From Nissolia schottii (taxonomy: Eukaryota > Streptophyta > Magnoliopsida > Fabales > Fabaceae), in the NCBI GenBank assembly GCA_003254905.1, contig QANU01112879.1, forward strand, positions 62,001 through 126,000: a DNA stretch of 64,000 nt, read 5' to 3'. Every line of letters begins with the position of its first letter. Position 1 is the first letter of the stretch. The notes beneath the pieces were generated by a model, which saw only the letters and a list, made by a program, of their open reading frames with translations, had not been told where the DNA came from and ran no database searches. Both the position numbers and the translations under genes were made by a program. Positions 25,430 to 37,283 of this stretch are shown in pieces.

Positions 25430-26316
25430 CTTAACCATCTAGTTCCTTAATGTTGTTGGTCTCGGGGTCGTAATACTTGTCAAGAGAAACCAAACCCCAA
25501 TCAAACTCTAGAACAAGATGCTTAACTCGACCCATCACTAACTCAAAGCATCTACTGCCTCCTTCAATAACTTCAAGCAGGCATCATACTCCTTCTTCAT
25601 CTCGCCAGCCTTGGATGATTTCTCCTCAGTTGTAGCCCTGACCCTGCAGCATCTGATTCAAACTTCTTCGCCCTCCCCTCTGAAACAGCCAACTGCGCCA
25701 ACAGCCAACAGCATCGGTGGTGGTGGTGGTGGCAGCAGTCCTTTGGTTTTCTTCTGGTGGCGACAATGGCAGTGGCACCGGTGAAACAACCGGAGGAGGA
25801 CCGTCGAGAGGATGCGGAGGAGGAGGTTTTATAGTGGAAGTGAGGGAGGGAGAGCTGGAGAACGTCTATATATATACTTATTACCGTCGTATTAATATGA
25901 CATTACCATCCGACAAAATAGACGGTAATTACACTGACTACCAAAAAACGTGCGCATGGGAAAACACAACCACAATAAAACATGTGAAGTTTGAGGTTGT
26001 TACCGTCAGAAAAAACCGACGGTAATGGGTTCAATGTCACAATGGGTTAGAAAAGGTGCCTTTTGAGATTCGGACCCTATTACTATCGAATATTTCTAAC
26101 GGTAATGCTTTCGTTTAATAACACGCCAAATGGCGCCAATTATTATCTTTGGTTTTAGTGTCGGTTTCTTGTTTCTGACAGTAATCGTGACCAAAATTAA
26201 CTCGGTTCGCCTTTATTGCATTTACCATCGGAATTTGTTGTTTTTTCTGAAGTAAAACCGTCGAATGGTGTTCTGGCGGTAATTGACCGATGGTAATTTG
26301 CTATTTTCTAGTAGTG
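25430..26316. mobile_element. CACTA-type element fragment with right end
   Basis: The right end TATTTTCTAGTAGTG stops at 26316; its reverse complement starts CACTACTAG. Subterminal motifs ACGGTAAT, ACCGTC and ACCATCGG repeat through 25880-26300. At 25430-25680 the minus strand carries a decayed coding piece with a frameshift (EEKSSKAGEMKKEYDAC, then VKHLVLEFDWGLVSLDKYY). I do not recognise it; it may be host or element coding sequence. No left CACTA end was found. Confidence 0.6.
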
Positions 26317-27724
26317 TGTGTTGTTTTTTGTGTGAAATATATTTAGAGATTATATCTTCAGATAAAGAATAGACTCACAAATTGATAGTTAGTTCAAAGT
26401 ATAAAATGCATTTGTTTCGTATTAAATTTAGACTTGATGCTTCTTTTCGCTTTTAAGTGTGCCGTTAGAATTATTTATATAAAAAAAATTTCTTATTGAA
26501 AATAATTGTGTGATAGTATTTAGCTATTAATGTATGATGCTTGCTTTTCCACCTACTTGCCTTGCCTGAGTTCAATTATATGCGGCAACTAAAACGAATG
26601 ATGGATGACGATGCTTTGGCCCCCTTTTACTCGAGCACTTCGCTTTAGATTAACGTTTGATTGGAGAGTATTTTTTATTATATACTGTTGAGTCAGTTAA
26701 TAACTAATATAATATTACCGTGTGACATAAAAAGAGATACAGAATCATATCCTTCGCGTTCAATTTATGTGCACCAGTGTATAAAAAGCTTAGTTGTTTA
26801 ATTGGTTCATTAAATTATAGGACTAGGACTGCAATATTCATTGGGCAACTTCGAACTCCAAAAGTGACATATTAGACAAAATCATCAAATCTATATAGTG
26901 CCGCCTCAGCATAGGAAACATATAGGGGTAATTAACCAGCTATACTTCACTCATGGTCCAATAATCAATGTCAACAAAATCCACTCGTGTACATTTTATG
27001 GGCTGATTAATGGACCACAACACTATGTCTCCCAACATGGTTTATGTCAATAGGTACTATATATTTAATAAAGTCGCATATAATTGCCGAAAGAATGTTA
27101 CTAATTAAGATATGACAATTCATGCATTATAGATTTAATCGGATCTATGAACATCAAGAGAATATAAATTTAGATAAATAACATGACCACCTTATTAGAT
27201 TCACGATACTAGGCATCATCCACAAATCCTGTTGTAAAGAGAATGTATACTCACATGAGTACATTAGACGCAGGAGAACTCACTTATTTCTAATCTCCTA
27301 TTCGAAGAGCTATATCTATGGAATAGTAGCCATCAATAATTTCTAGAGAGGAGTGAGGATCATGTCTAAAGAAGCATTACAATTGTGTTCATCGAAGACC
27401 TAGTTACTATAGGTCTCAAGCTACACAACATTCCAACACACTAACATTGAGCCTTAGCCCTAGTGACTTCCAAAATCACATAATTACATGAGTTTCCAGC
27501 TATCCATTCAACCAATTTTATAAAATAAAAAATTGTGTTAATCATAGTAGCAAAAACATAAAAAAAATTCTAACATTATTACTTACCATTTATCATTTTT
27601 TCCATCATTTGATTATAGAGATCTTATTAAAATTTGTACACAACTAGGGTCTTGTTTGCTATATATTATATATGGGTTTCACTAACAAGTATTTTAAGAG
27701 AACTTGTTAAAAAATCTAAAATGA
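26317..27724. other. Intergenic
   Basis: A moderately AT-rich spacer. The stretch 26830-27530 is less AT-rich but has no usable frame and no motif I recognise. Confidence 0.45.
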
Positions 27725-28707
27725 CATTACGAGAAAAATGTCCTATATCGACGAATATATATTATGTTTGCTATATATATATATTATTTGTTGAAAGTTC
27801 CAACGAATATTATCCGTTGGACGCTCTGACGGATTTTAGGGGCCAAATTTGTCAAAAAATGTTTGAAGAACTGTTAAGCCCAAACGTACTGACACATTAT
27901 ATGTTTGTTGGGAAATGAGTAACAAGCACTAAGCATCATTTGGCGCCACATACCAATGAATTTTTCTACCAACTAAAATATAAAAAAAATTAATTATTTT
28001 TCAATTTTGGTTAGGGTTAGCATATTATTGACGAATTTTGACATAACAGCTCTTAAAAATCGGATTGCTTGTCATGAAAGAATGATGACTAAGCTTAAGG
28101 TAGAGAGATATGGGGAGGTTCTCAATCCTGCACTAGCAAATGATTTAGAATCGTCAACTAATTAAGGTTAAGGGTTATCGTATTTTTTTTGTGTGTCGAA
28201 TTAACAGATTATGTTAACATGTGATCAATTATGTTTCTTTTCTTGAGTTATAATTGATTTATAAATGTTCAGTTAAAAAATTATGCTAATTTTCTGATGG
28301 ATATTAGTAGCCAATTGAGTTAAACTATAAAATGTCGAGTTACATTATATGTTAAATTATTGTATTAAATAATCAAATTTATAGTTAATACTGTAAAAAT
28401 TAAATATTTTTAACATTAAAAAAATTACCAACAGATTTACCTGTCGATGTCTAAATAAAGATATTTTATTGATAGGCCTTATTGACAGATTTATCCATCG
28501 ATAGTGTTCTAACATTGGTCAATCTTAGAAGTTTTTTTTAATGGATATTTCCGTCGAAAACTTGTGACGGATTTAAAAATACGTTAGTAAAGTGCTACCG
28601 ACGAAGCATGTATCATTGGATTTATCTGTCGAGATTTTAACAATACATCGGTAACATCCTTATATCCATCAGAAATTCTATCAGTACAAGTTGTTTTTCT
28701 TGTAGTG
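27725..28707. mobile_element. Degenerate CACTA-type element, about 980 bp
   Basis: The left end CATTACGAGAAAAATG and the right end TTTTTCTTGTAGTG (reverse complement CACTACAAGAAAAA) are near-matching inverted ends. Subterminal motifs such as TTGGACGCTCTGACGGATTT, GACGGATTTAAAAATACG and TTATCTGTCGAG repeat inside. The flanks TGA and AAA do not match, so the target duplication has decayed or one end is misplaced. No transposase frame. Confidence 0.6.
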
Positions 28708-28973
28708 AAAAGACTTAATTATTTTTATGCATTTAATGCATTGAAAAAACTTAAAAAATTTACTCGTTAATTTCAATGAAATATTTCCACTCTAGAAACC
28801 TTAATTAGCCTTTTCCAATGTATATAAAATATGATTGTGTAAGGTTCAATAGTTAAAACTTCTTTTTCAGGAATAGTTAAAACTTCTTTTTTGTTTTTAT
28901 GGTAATAGTTGTAACTTTTACATATTGATATAAGTTTATATAATATTCAATTGTTTACCTTTTTATGTTTTTT

Positions 28974-29151
28974 TTCTTGACGAAACTATTAGGACCCTAC
29001 CAGAAATCTGATGAATTCAAATTGACTTAACTGAGGTACTTGAAGGGGGATAAGGGTCTCCTAGTGAGGATTTTTTTTTTCGCATTCCCATGGCTCAAAC
29101 TCGAGATCTCTAATTAAGAGGCCAAAGTACTTACCACCTCAACTAACCCTA
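28974..29151 (-). mobile_element. tRNA-derived SINE (minus strand)
   Basis: On the minus strand AGTTGAGGTGGTAAGTAC (A-box-like, about 29140) is followed about 30 bases later by GATCTCGAGTTTGAGCC (B-box-like). Both are spaced as in the SINE at 22605. The 3' side ends near a CAAGAAAAAAAAC tail at about 28974. A target duplication was not resolved. Confidence 0.65.
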
Positions 29152-29219
29152 CATTGATTAATGTAATTTGTATGTTGTGTATAATTATATAAATTTATTG
29201 TGTGATGGGTTTGTCTCGT

Positions 29220-29431
29220 AGGCTAACATATGTCCTCATTGGTTTTTTGTGATAATCTATCGGTCATTTACTTAGCTTCCAACTCAACCCTTCATGAGCG
29301 ACCAAAACATAGTGAAATAGATTGCCATTTCATGAGGGATAAAATTGGAAGTGATGTTTTGAAGCTAGCTCACATCAAGACTCAACATCAATTAGCTAAC
29401 AGGACTAGACAAATGCTCTCTACTGGCGAAT
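29220..29431 (+). mobile_element. Copia RNase H fragment
   Basis: The plus-strand frame carries SLVFCDNLSVIYLASNSTLH, then a HERPKHSEIDCHFMRDKI-type segment and KLAHIKTQHQLAN. This is the conserved C-terminal RNase H region of plant copia pol. It ends at TRQMLSTGEF, where intact elements continue to the end of pol. Sequence of a different character (ACCGACAG motifs) begins at about 29432, so the element appears interrupted there. Confidence 0.85.
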
Positions 29432-29760
29432 TTTACCGACAGATATTTTTCGCAGATTTAGCGATGGATTTTGTATCCAAATCCATCACTAATGATATTT
29501 TTCAACTCTGGCCATGAAACAAGCCAAAGTTACTAGCGGATAGCAAATTCGTCACTATTTTTGTCAGTAATTTATGGCGAAAAGTGGTGACAATTAATTA
29601 TCGGTAGATATATCCATCCGTAATTACTTTTTTTTAAAAAAAATAGACAAGACCTAACTGACAAATATATCCATCGGTAATTTATCATTTTGAAAAAAAA
29701 ATATAAATAAATAGGACACTACTGATGGATATATTCGTCGATAAATTATTAAAATAAAAA
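29432..29760. mobile_element. Transposon piece with ACCGACAG/TCCATCGGTAA subterminal repeats
   Basis: Repeated motifs of the form TATATCCATCGGTAATT and GATGGATATATTCGTCGAT occur in both orientations, as in CACTA ends elsewhere in the window. Outer termini were not found. It lies directly against the copia RNase H fragment. Confidence 0.5.
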
Positions 29761-31040
29761 ATATTTAATTAAAAGATAAATTATTCTTAAAAAAAATGAC
29801 ATTTGATTTTGTTTACGTTTCTAAACTTCTTTTCTACAAAATAAGTTAAAATAATTAGTAGATATTTAACTATATTTTAACTTAATATTACTTTTAAAAT
29901 TAAAAATAATAAGTTAAATATTTTAATTATGTCAATTTAAATATATATATATATATATATTTATTAAAATAAGCACTTATTTGAATGTATCTCCAAATAT
30001 AAAATAAATATAGTCACTTTTTCAAATATAAGTTACTTTTTGTAAATAAATATTAACTATAGTCACTTACATATCAAAACATAGATACGATATATACAAT
30101 ATACATGTTTAACTATTATAATATGGAACATATCAATATCAATAACTTAAGTGTTTCAATTTTTAACAACTTAAATGATAAATATTATCACATACCAAAA
30201 CATGTTCAATACTCATAAAAATTAATATAATTAGTTTAGATTCAATACATTTTTCTTTTGCGTATAGATAGTTATATCCTTCTTCCTTCATAATATAAAA
30301 AGAACATGTTTGGATAAATAAAAAGAACATTGTAGAAAAGTTAACATAAAATATTTAGAGAGGATCATCAATTTTAAGTACCATTTTAGTTGTAATTAAC
30401 TTAAGAGTCAATAATTGAAATTTGATAAAATAAAATAAAATGTAGAAAGATATTATAGTAAAATGATATATAAAGATATAAAAAAATTGAAGAAAGAAAT
30501 TATAATAACATTATATTCAAAGGCCTAAATGTTTATGTCACAACATCTCTTTATGCAATTTTATTTTCAATAGCAGGTTGCAGGCACTCCGTGCTTGCCA
30601 ATCTGAACTTTTTATCGATTGTTAATTACAAAAGGTATGATGATATGTGAATGCATAAAAAAGGGGGAAAAAGTAGGAGTGAGATGAATAAATAGAAAGA
30701 GTATAAGACATTGCAAAGAAATGAAGGTAGTGGTTAGAATAAGAGATAAAAAGTGGCCAATTATATTTTGTGAGAAAAACTTAAAGAAAAAAATTGTTTA
30801 TAAAAGGGTAAAAATGAAAACATAATTGGACCCAAATGACAACTTTTTTGGGAATCCCCCTTATTGTATGTATAGATAATTTGAGATAAGCAAAAACTTA
30901 TTGAAAACAATGTCTATTTATATCAAAATAAAAAAAAAATTACTTGCATCCAATCTCTCTTGGTCTATATATTTATTACAACATAATGAAACAAAAATAT
31001 GTAATAATCTAGTGGATGTAATAATGAAACAAGAATTAAT
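29761..31040. other. AT-rich spacer
   Basis: A/T-rich with an (AT)n run at about 29939-29960. No gene is supported. Confidence 0.5.
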
Positions 31041-31195
31041 ACACATTGTATATAATTTAACAGCTTTTAGTTACTGTTAGTTATTGTGATTGTTAGCTTC
31101 CTAACTAACTAGTCCTTACAGAACTTGCATATAAATGGTTCAATCATGATTGAATGAATCACTTTTGCCATTCATCACAAATACTTCTAATAGAT
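31041..31195 (+). mobile_element. Probable copia LTR fragment
   Basis: CTGTTAGTTATTGTGATTG followed by TTAGCTTCCTAACTAACTAG, a TATA-like GCATATAAATGG and TTGAATGAATCAC has the layout of a short copia LTR promoter. Its orientation agrees with the RNase H fragment at 29220-29431, so it may be the 3' LTR of that element. The exact ends are not resolved. Confidence 0.5.
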
Positions 31196-33293
31196 GTTAT
31201 TTATTATTAAAGTATTTTTTTAACTCCGTCACTCGCATTTTCACGCTTAGCAAAACCCATCTCCGAGCCTCTCTAATGCGCAAAATTAATTCATAATTTT
31301 TAGATAAGAATAGTGGACCAACTAACTTTATCCTATATATCATAAGATATAATTAAGTTATTAGAAATCTTTCAGCTTGAGGTTATCATCATTACTACTA
31401 TTCTAGTTCTAGTAATGTAACCCCACAGGTTGCATTTTTAGAAATTCCTGACTCAAACTGTGACCACAAAACACTTAGTTTTACTTGTTTAATTATTCTG
31501 CAGATGCTTGGGTGATCTTTTTTGGTTTGCAGGCGTGGTGGTTAGGTTGGAATATATGTTACATCCTCACGTTAGAATTCTGTTGGGACCAGTAATTTAG
31601 ACATCACTGTCTCTGTACTAAGATATACTCATCAATTATATTGCTTAGCATAAGTTAACTAACTATGTATTAAATTGAGAAAATAGTGTGTGTATTTATT
31701 TGGTATCAACATCATATCGACTCAGACCTCTTTTACTACTGGATATGGATTCATTGGAGTGTGAATCCTAACAATCCATCCAATGATAAATGAAGTATGA
31801 GTTAACCTAATGTTTTGCCCCAATTAATGAATCCATCTAATACAATTAGTCATATTTTAGTAGTTTTTATGATTTTTAAAGCAGTTATAATAAAAACCAA
31901 ATACTTGTAGTGACATAAAAATATATGAAATTGGTTGAGTGGACATTTCCATTAAAATAACAAACGAAAAATTGTTAACATGACACAGATAGTGCTAATG
32001 TGGCGAACTTGTGTCATGTTAGTATTTTCTGACAAATATTTTGTTAAATATTTTGAATAAACTGCTAAAGCGGAACACGACAAAGACTAGAGAGAAGTTA
32101 CAGAGAATAGAGAAGAGTTATGCCACTTACAATGAAATAAAGTCTATTAATAGGATAGGAACATAATCATAAATATAAAGACAGAATCAATTTAAATATT
32201 AAACTAAATCAATCTAAATCAATCAAAGATATAACACTGATTTTATTTTATTCTAATAGATATTTTAACATATTTGATGGAACAGTAATTTGAGACTAAA
32301 TTAAAAATGATTTATAATATACGAGATCAAATTCATTTTTCTTTTAAAAATGGCAAAATTATAAAGTAAATAAATATAACAGATTAAAAAATCTATTTTA
32401 TCAGTTAAATGATTTTATACTAACATTGTGTCAAAATTAAACTCTTTAAATTTTGACACAACCTCTAGGTTGTAGTGTCATATTTTTATGCGTTTGTATG
32501 CTTCCATCCAATGCTAGCTAGCTGTTTAGGACAAAGATTGATTTTAGTCTTGGTGGGTTTCTTTAGAAAATAGAAAAAGATGAAGAAATGGACGAAAGAA
32601 AAATTGAAGGTGCAGCTTTTGATTCGGTTTAGTTCTTCAAAAAGTGGCAAACACGTTCAAAAGTACAAGTTTTATTGCAAAATAATGATTCGGTTATGTC
32701 TTTCATGCTCTTCTTACACTGCGCTGAGGAGGATATGCTACAATATATACTCCATACATATATAATAAAGACATCAAATACTTTAAATTATCGCATCACT
32801 CTTGGGAACTTAATAATAATGCTGAAGAGTGAAGGATAAACACATTTGAATTAATAAAATAAATATTATGTATATGTTTCATTTTATTAATCTTCTAAAG
32901 ATGTATATTCTAAGTTGTAAACCCTAAATAAAATGCGCCCGACAAAAGGTTTCCTTGGCTCAAAATCCTTGCATGTCCACATGTATAAGGAATGATGACA
33001 TGATTAGGTTTTTCGAAAATCACGAGGTTCTAAATTAATTTATTGGTATGGATTTAGCTTTCCTTTGCTCAATCATACTAATACGAATGTTATCATATTT
33101 AATTGGTAGATGAAAATGGAGGATAGAATTCTGTTTTGTTTGTCTTTGGATTAATTTCTATGAGCAAAAGGTTATACTAATTATCTATAGAACTGAATAT
33201 GAAAAAAAAGTTATATTTAAATGTGTTAATCATGAGTCATTTATTAAAAATAATGAGTTTAGTTAGAATTACATAAAAATACACAATTTCATA
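31196..33293. other. Intergenic
   Basis: No gene is supported. The stretch at about 31410-31640 is less AT-rich but has no convincing exon. The 61-codon frame at 32580 has no family signal. Confidence 0.45.
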
Positions 33294-33575
33294 GGCTAAA
33301 GGCTAAAATACATTTTTACTCCTAATAAATATATTAGACTTTTGGTCTCCTTTTTTTTCTTATTTCATTTTTGGTACTCACTCGTCAAAGTTAATGAGTC
33401 AATGATAATGTCTATCAAGATTAAAAGAAAATTTTAAAATATTTATAAGAACAAAATGCATGTTCTGAAAAATTTAACGAACCAAAACTTAGAACAAGGA
33501 CAAACACACTAGAGGAAATGTGAGAGGCTAAAAACAAAAAAAGGGACAAACATAAAAGCTTAAAATATATTGTAG
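33294..33575. mobile_element. Possible foldback element
   Basis: AGGCTAAAATACATTTTTAC at 33297 pairs loosely with the reverse complement of AAAAGCTTAAAATATATTG near 33555. The CGTCAAAGTTAA and TTAACGAACC portions also pair inside. The similarity is imperfect and the ends are approximate. Confidence 0.35.
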
Positions 33576-33750
33576 GAGATTTTTTTATGGAAAAAAATTA
33601 TTGGACTTAAAAATATATTTAAACCCACATTAAATTATGATTTAGTGGTGAAGTCTTAAAGTTTAAATCTCATTGCTATTAATGTACCCAAAAAAAATTA
33701 TTACATGCGATACGAAATAAACATCTAAGCAATTTAACTTAATTTTTGTA

Positions 33751-34541
33751 AGGTTAATTCAACTTTTAGTCCTTCATAAATCGTGAATTTTGTTTTTTAC
33801 CCCTCATAAATTTTCGTTAAGAAATCATTCTTCATAAATTTTTTTAGTTAGGTTTTAGTTCTTACCGTTCATTTTAGTCGTTAACTGTTAACATGACAAT
33901 TGACTTGGTGATGAATAAAATTGTTGTTACCGTTATACATTGTGGTGGGCGGTGGTGAGGTGAGAAGGGGAAAGGGAGGATAGTGAGAAGGGGAGGGTGG
34001 GTCATGGGTGGCAATCGGTGGCGACAAGAAAGAGGGTCAGTGACAAGTCGATGTGGGTAGGGAAGAGTCATGATGGTGAGATGGGGAAGAAGGGCAGCAT
34101 GGAGAGCATGGGAGAGGACAAAAGAGAGATGGATTTATTTTTATTTTTATTTTTTTAATTAAATCTAGGTCAAGTTTGGGTGGATCGGTTTGAATAATGG
34201 ATCTATTATATTTGACACGTAACGAAGTTAACTGTTATGTTAGCTATTAACGACTTAAATAGATGATAATGACTAAAATCTAACCAAAAACATTTATGAG
34301 GCACAATGTCCTAATAGAAAATTTATGAGGAATAAAAAACAAAATTTGCGATTTATGAGAGTAAAAATTTGAAGTAACCTACTATCACATGACCAAGTTA
34401 ATTATCACGCCATCAGTTAATGGATTACATAAACTAAAACCTAACAAATTTTTTTATGAGAAACGATTTTCTAACAAAAAAATTATAAGAAGTAAAAAAT
34501 AAAATTAACGATTTATAAGAGAATAAAAACTAAATTAACTC
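33751..34541. mobile_element. Mutator-like element with long inverted ends, right end duplicated
   Basis: The left end starts AGGTTAATTCAACTTTTAGT. The right end finishes AACTAAATTAACTC, inverted and similar over about 160 bases (shared core CATAAATCGTGAATTTTG and its relatives). Flanks ATTTTTGTA (33742-33750) and ATTTTTATA (34542-34550) match 8 of 9, the duplication length of Mutator elements. A second right-type end occupies about 34215-34380, so three end copies are present. The purine-rich core (33930-34130) has no transposase frame. Confidence 0.75.
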
Positions 34542-34803
34542 ATTTTTATAAAAGAAATCAGTTTTAAACAAGTAATTAATCTAATCAAACATTCACTTAC
34601 CAGGCATATGTTAGTAAATATGAAAATACACCATTGTTATATATATCTGTGAATAATCTGAATCAATTTACATTTAAAAAAAAAAAAAAAGGAACACTCT
34701 GAATCAAAACCGATTTACACAAAAGAGTAATTTTGATTTTCTTTTAATAGAATGCGTCCTTTTTTTGGTAATGAGTAGAATGCATGCATTTTTTTTTAAG
34801 TTT

Positions 34804-35390
34804 TAAAGGCTTAAAATTCATTTAATAAAAAAATACTTAAAATTTATTTCTTGTAAATTATCAAAGTATAAAGTAAACTTTCATTTGAATATGTTTTTAT
34901 CCCAAACAAATTGTCTTTTTCAAAATTATTCCCTAAAAAAAATTGTTAAATTTTAGTCTCTAAATTTTTTTTGACATTAGTGAAATTAGTCCTCAATGGC
35001 AATGCGTGAAATTAGTCCTCAATGGCAATGCTTATGTGACAAATAACAGTCTTAATTAATTTGTATATAATGGTCTCTGCAAAAATGACCAACCATGGAA
35101 GAAGAAGAGATTAAGTTGAGGGTGAAGAGTTTCTCAAATTTTTGTACACAATGTCTCACATACGTGACACACGTGTTGTTGGATGAGATATAATCACCCA
35201 TTTATTAAATAGGAAGCCTGTTTAGTACGTTATCACATATACATACTGGTTAGGATGGTTGCTTGTCACATAAAATTCATTTCAATAATGTTAGAAAATG
35301 TAGAACCAGAATTGAGAATTTTTTTTTGGGACTAATTTTTAAAAAGCCAAAATTTTAAGGGATAAAAAAACATAGCTAAGCCTTAAACTT
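34804..35390. mobile_element. Foldback/MULE-like element
   Basis: AATATGTTTTTATCCCAAAC and the following CTTTTTCAAAATTATTCCC (34887-34932) are mirrored by GGGACTAATTTTTAAAAAG and GGGATAAAAAAACAT (35327-35375). AAGGCTTAAAATTC and GCTAAGCCTTAAAC lie further out. The inverted similarity supports one element of about 590 bases. No target duplication was resolved. Confidence 0.5.
34981..35031. repeat. Tandem repeat, 26-bp unit, two copies
   Basis: TGAAATTAGTCCTCAATGGC followed by AATGC is present at 34981 and again at 35007, identical over 25 bases. Confidence 0.9.
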
Positions 35391-36508
35391 TTCTCTTAAA
35401 AATATTATAGGCATGTAGCAATCATAATTGAAGGCTAGTCCCATAGTCTTTAGTTATGGGCTAATTAATTTTTATTTATATAATAATACTATAAGTAAGT
35501 GAGTTCCCTCTGATGTCACTGTTGATGTCATTTCGTTCGTCCTATGAATCAATATGGGGACGAAAGTTGCAGACATCAATGAATGACTTCCCACTCATGT
35601 GTGTTTTATTTTAATTTATTCTTATTTCTTAGCTTCACTATTATTGTCGGTAGTGGTTTTGAAACTCTGGAGTCCAGATCAAGTGGGTCATCACTTTGAA
35701 CCTCGTCACTGAAAAAGAAAGCAAATGGTTTCATTTAAATAGTTTATTATAATCTTCCATGGGACAATGTGATCATGAAGAAATGTTTTGTCTGAAAAGC
35801 GTAATTTGAACTCAGGAGGCTGCCTTCAGATCACGCAGCAACACCTGTCGATGCCAATATCTGGGTAGCAAGCAACTGTCACTCTGGTTTCCTTTCACCT
35901 ATTTTGCTTTTTTCTGCCAAGTTATTCAAGTTATTATGGTGTGAATACATGTTTAAGAATTTTATTTTAAATACACAAGAAATGTGAGACCCACAATATT
36001 ATTAAAAAAAATTATATACATATAAAATCTACCACATTAAGCACGTCCTTACACAAAAATATTTATATTTTATGGGCTTTTTATTACATATAGAAAACCA
36101 TAAAGGGACAATGCGGTTGGCCTGAGTCAAGAACTTTGAGTAATGCTCATTTTTTTTATACAAGGGCACGGGTTTCAATTTTCTCTGGAACAATAATTTT
36201 GCTTGATAATTGCTGTGTTTGAATTGGTTTATTTTTGTAGAGAAAAAAATTGTATTTAATTAAAATATTTAGGAGGAAGCCTTTTTAAAAGAATAATTTT
36301 TCCCTCAAAATTAAAGCAAATCTAAAATTATGTTATCTTGGAAGGTTTTTTTTTTCTTCCATACATAATGTATGCACAGTTTCCTTCGTGACTATAATAA
36401 CTATGGTAAATTACTCTAACTAAAATTACACTAACACGGCCCCATATTTGACCAAACAACACTAACCTCTCCTAATGAACACAAACTCCACTAATGCTAA
36501 CAGAATTA
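35391..36508. other. Intergenic
   Basis: No gene is supported. A weak tRNA-like pair of boxes around 36115-36180 is too poor to call a SINE. Confidence 0.45.
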
Positions 36509-36715
36509 AACGTTTATTACAAAGATGGTTTATTCATCATGCTTTTCACATTTTTACACAATAAACTTCACAACTCCTATTTGACCCTCTCTTACATGCA
36601 TGAGAGTTAGAGGGAGTGTGAAAGGTGTGTAAGAGAGGGTTCAAGGTGGTTGTGAAGTTTGTCGTGGGTAAAAAATGTCAAAAACATAATGTATAAAACA
36701 CATTAATAACAAATG
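36509..36715. mobile_element. Foldback MITE, about 207 bp
   Basis: Nearly the whole element is two inverted arms. ACACAATAAACTTCACAACT and TTGACCCTCTCTTACA on the left pair with TGTAAGAGAGGGTTCAAG and GTTGTGAAGTTTGTCG on the right. The outer arms ACGTTTATTACAAAG and CATTAATAACAAATGTC pair less well. No coding frame. The superfamily is not determined. Confidence 0.7.
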
Positions 36716-37283
36716 TCATCTAATTATGTTATTATCAAGAGAGGTCAATGTAGGAGATGAGTGTCACCTAAATAAATAGAAAAGGTGTCTATATAATTTC
36801 ATTGAACTTCATGGGATGGGATGTCGGTGCAATAATCCCCAATAAAAAAAGTGTAATTGTCTAGAAGAATATATTAATTATAAATAGCAGGGATACTTCC
36901 TTGCGGAGCTGCGAGTTGATAAGATAGTAAATTGAGGAGAAAACAAGAAATAGGCCCAATTTATCAATCACTTGCACTTTAATTTGTTCTTCTACATGCT
37001 CTCCCGCACACACCTAAGATTAAGCATTTAATGTACTGTAGTTCTACAAATCCACCCTTCCCTTTTGAGTTATAATACATCCAATCTCAACTTTTCGGGC
37101 TATTCACTCCATAGCTCCTTTTTTTGGTGCTACTCTACCCAAATTTGTTTGTCCAAATCGCATTTACCTTAATGAAGAAAAGAAAAAAAAACTTGTTCCC
37201 CCAGCCCCCTCTCAACTGAAATTGCCCATTGACTAAAACACCATTACAATGTACATCTTGTATCAGTAACAAAATGGAAACGA
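36716..37283 (-). other. Spacer and 3' UTR of the membrane-protein gene
   Basis: The bases just below 37284 lie downstream of the stop of the minus-strand gene and would be its 3' UTR. No other feature is seen. Confidence 0.45.

Noticed and set aside
36110..36200. A third SINE candidate
   Set aside because: The box-like motifs are weak and no target duplication or tail was found.
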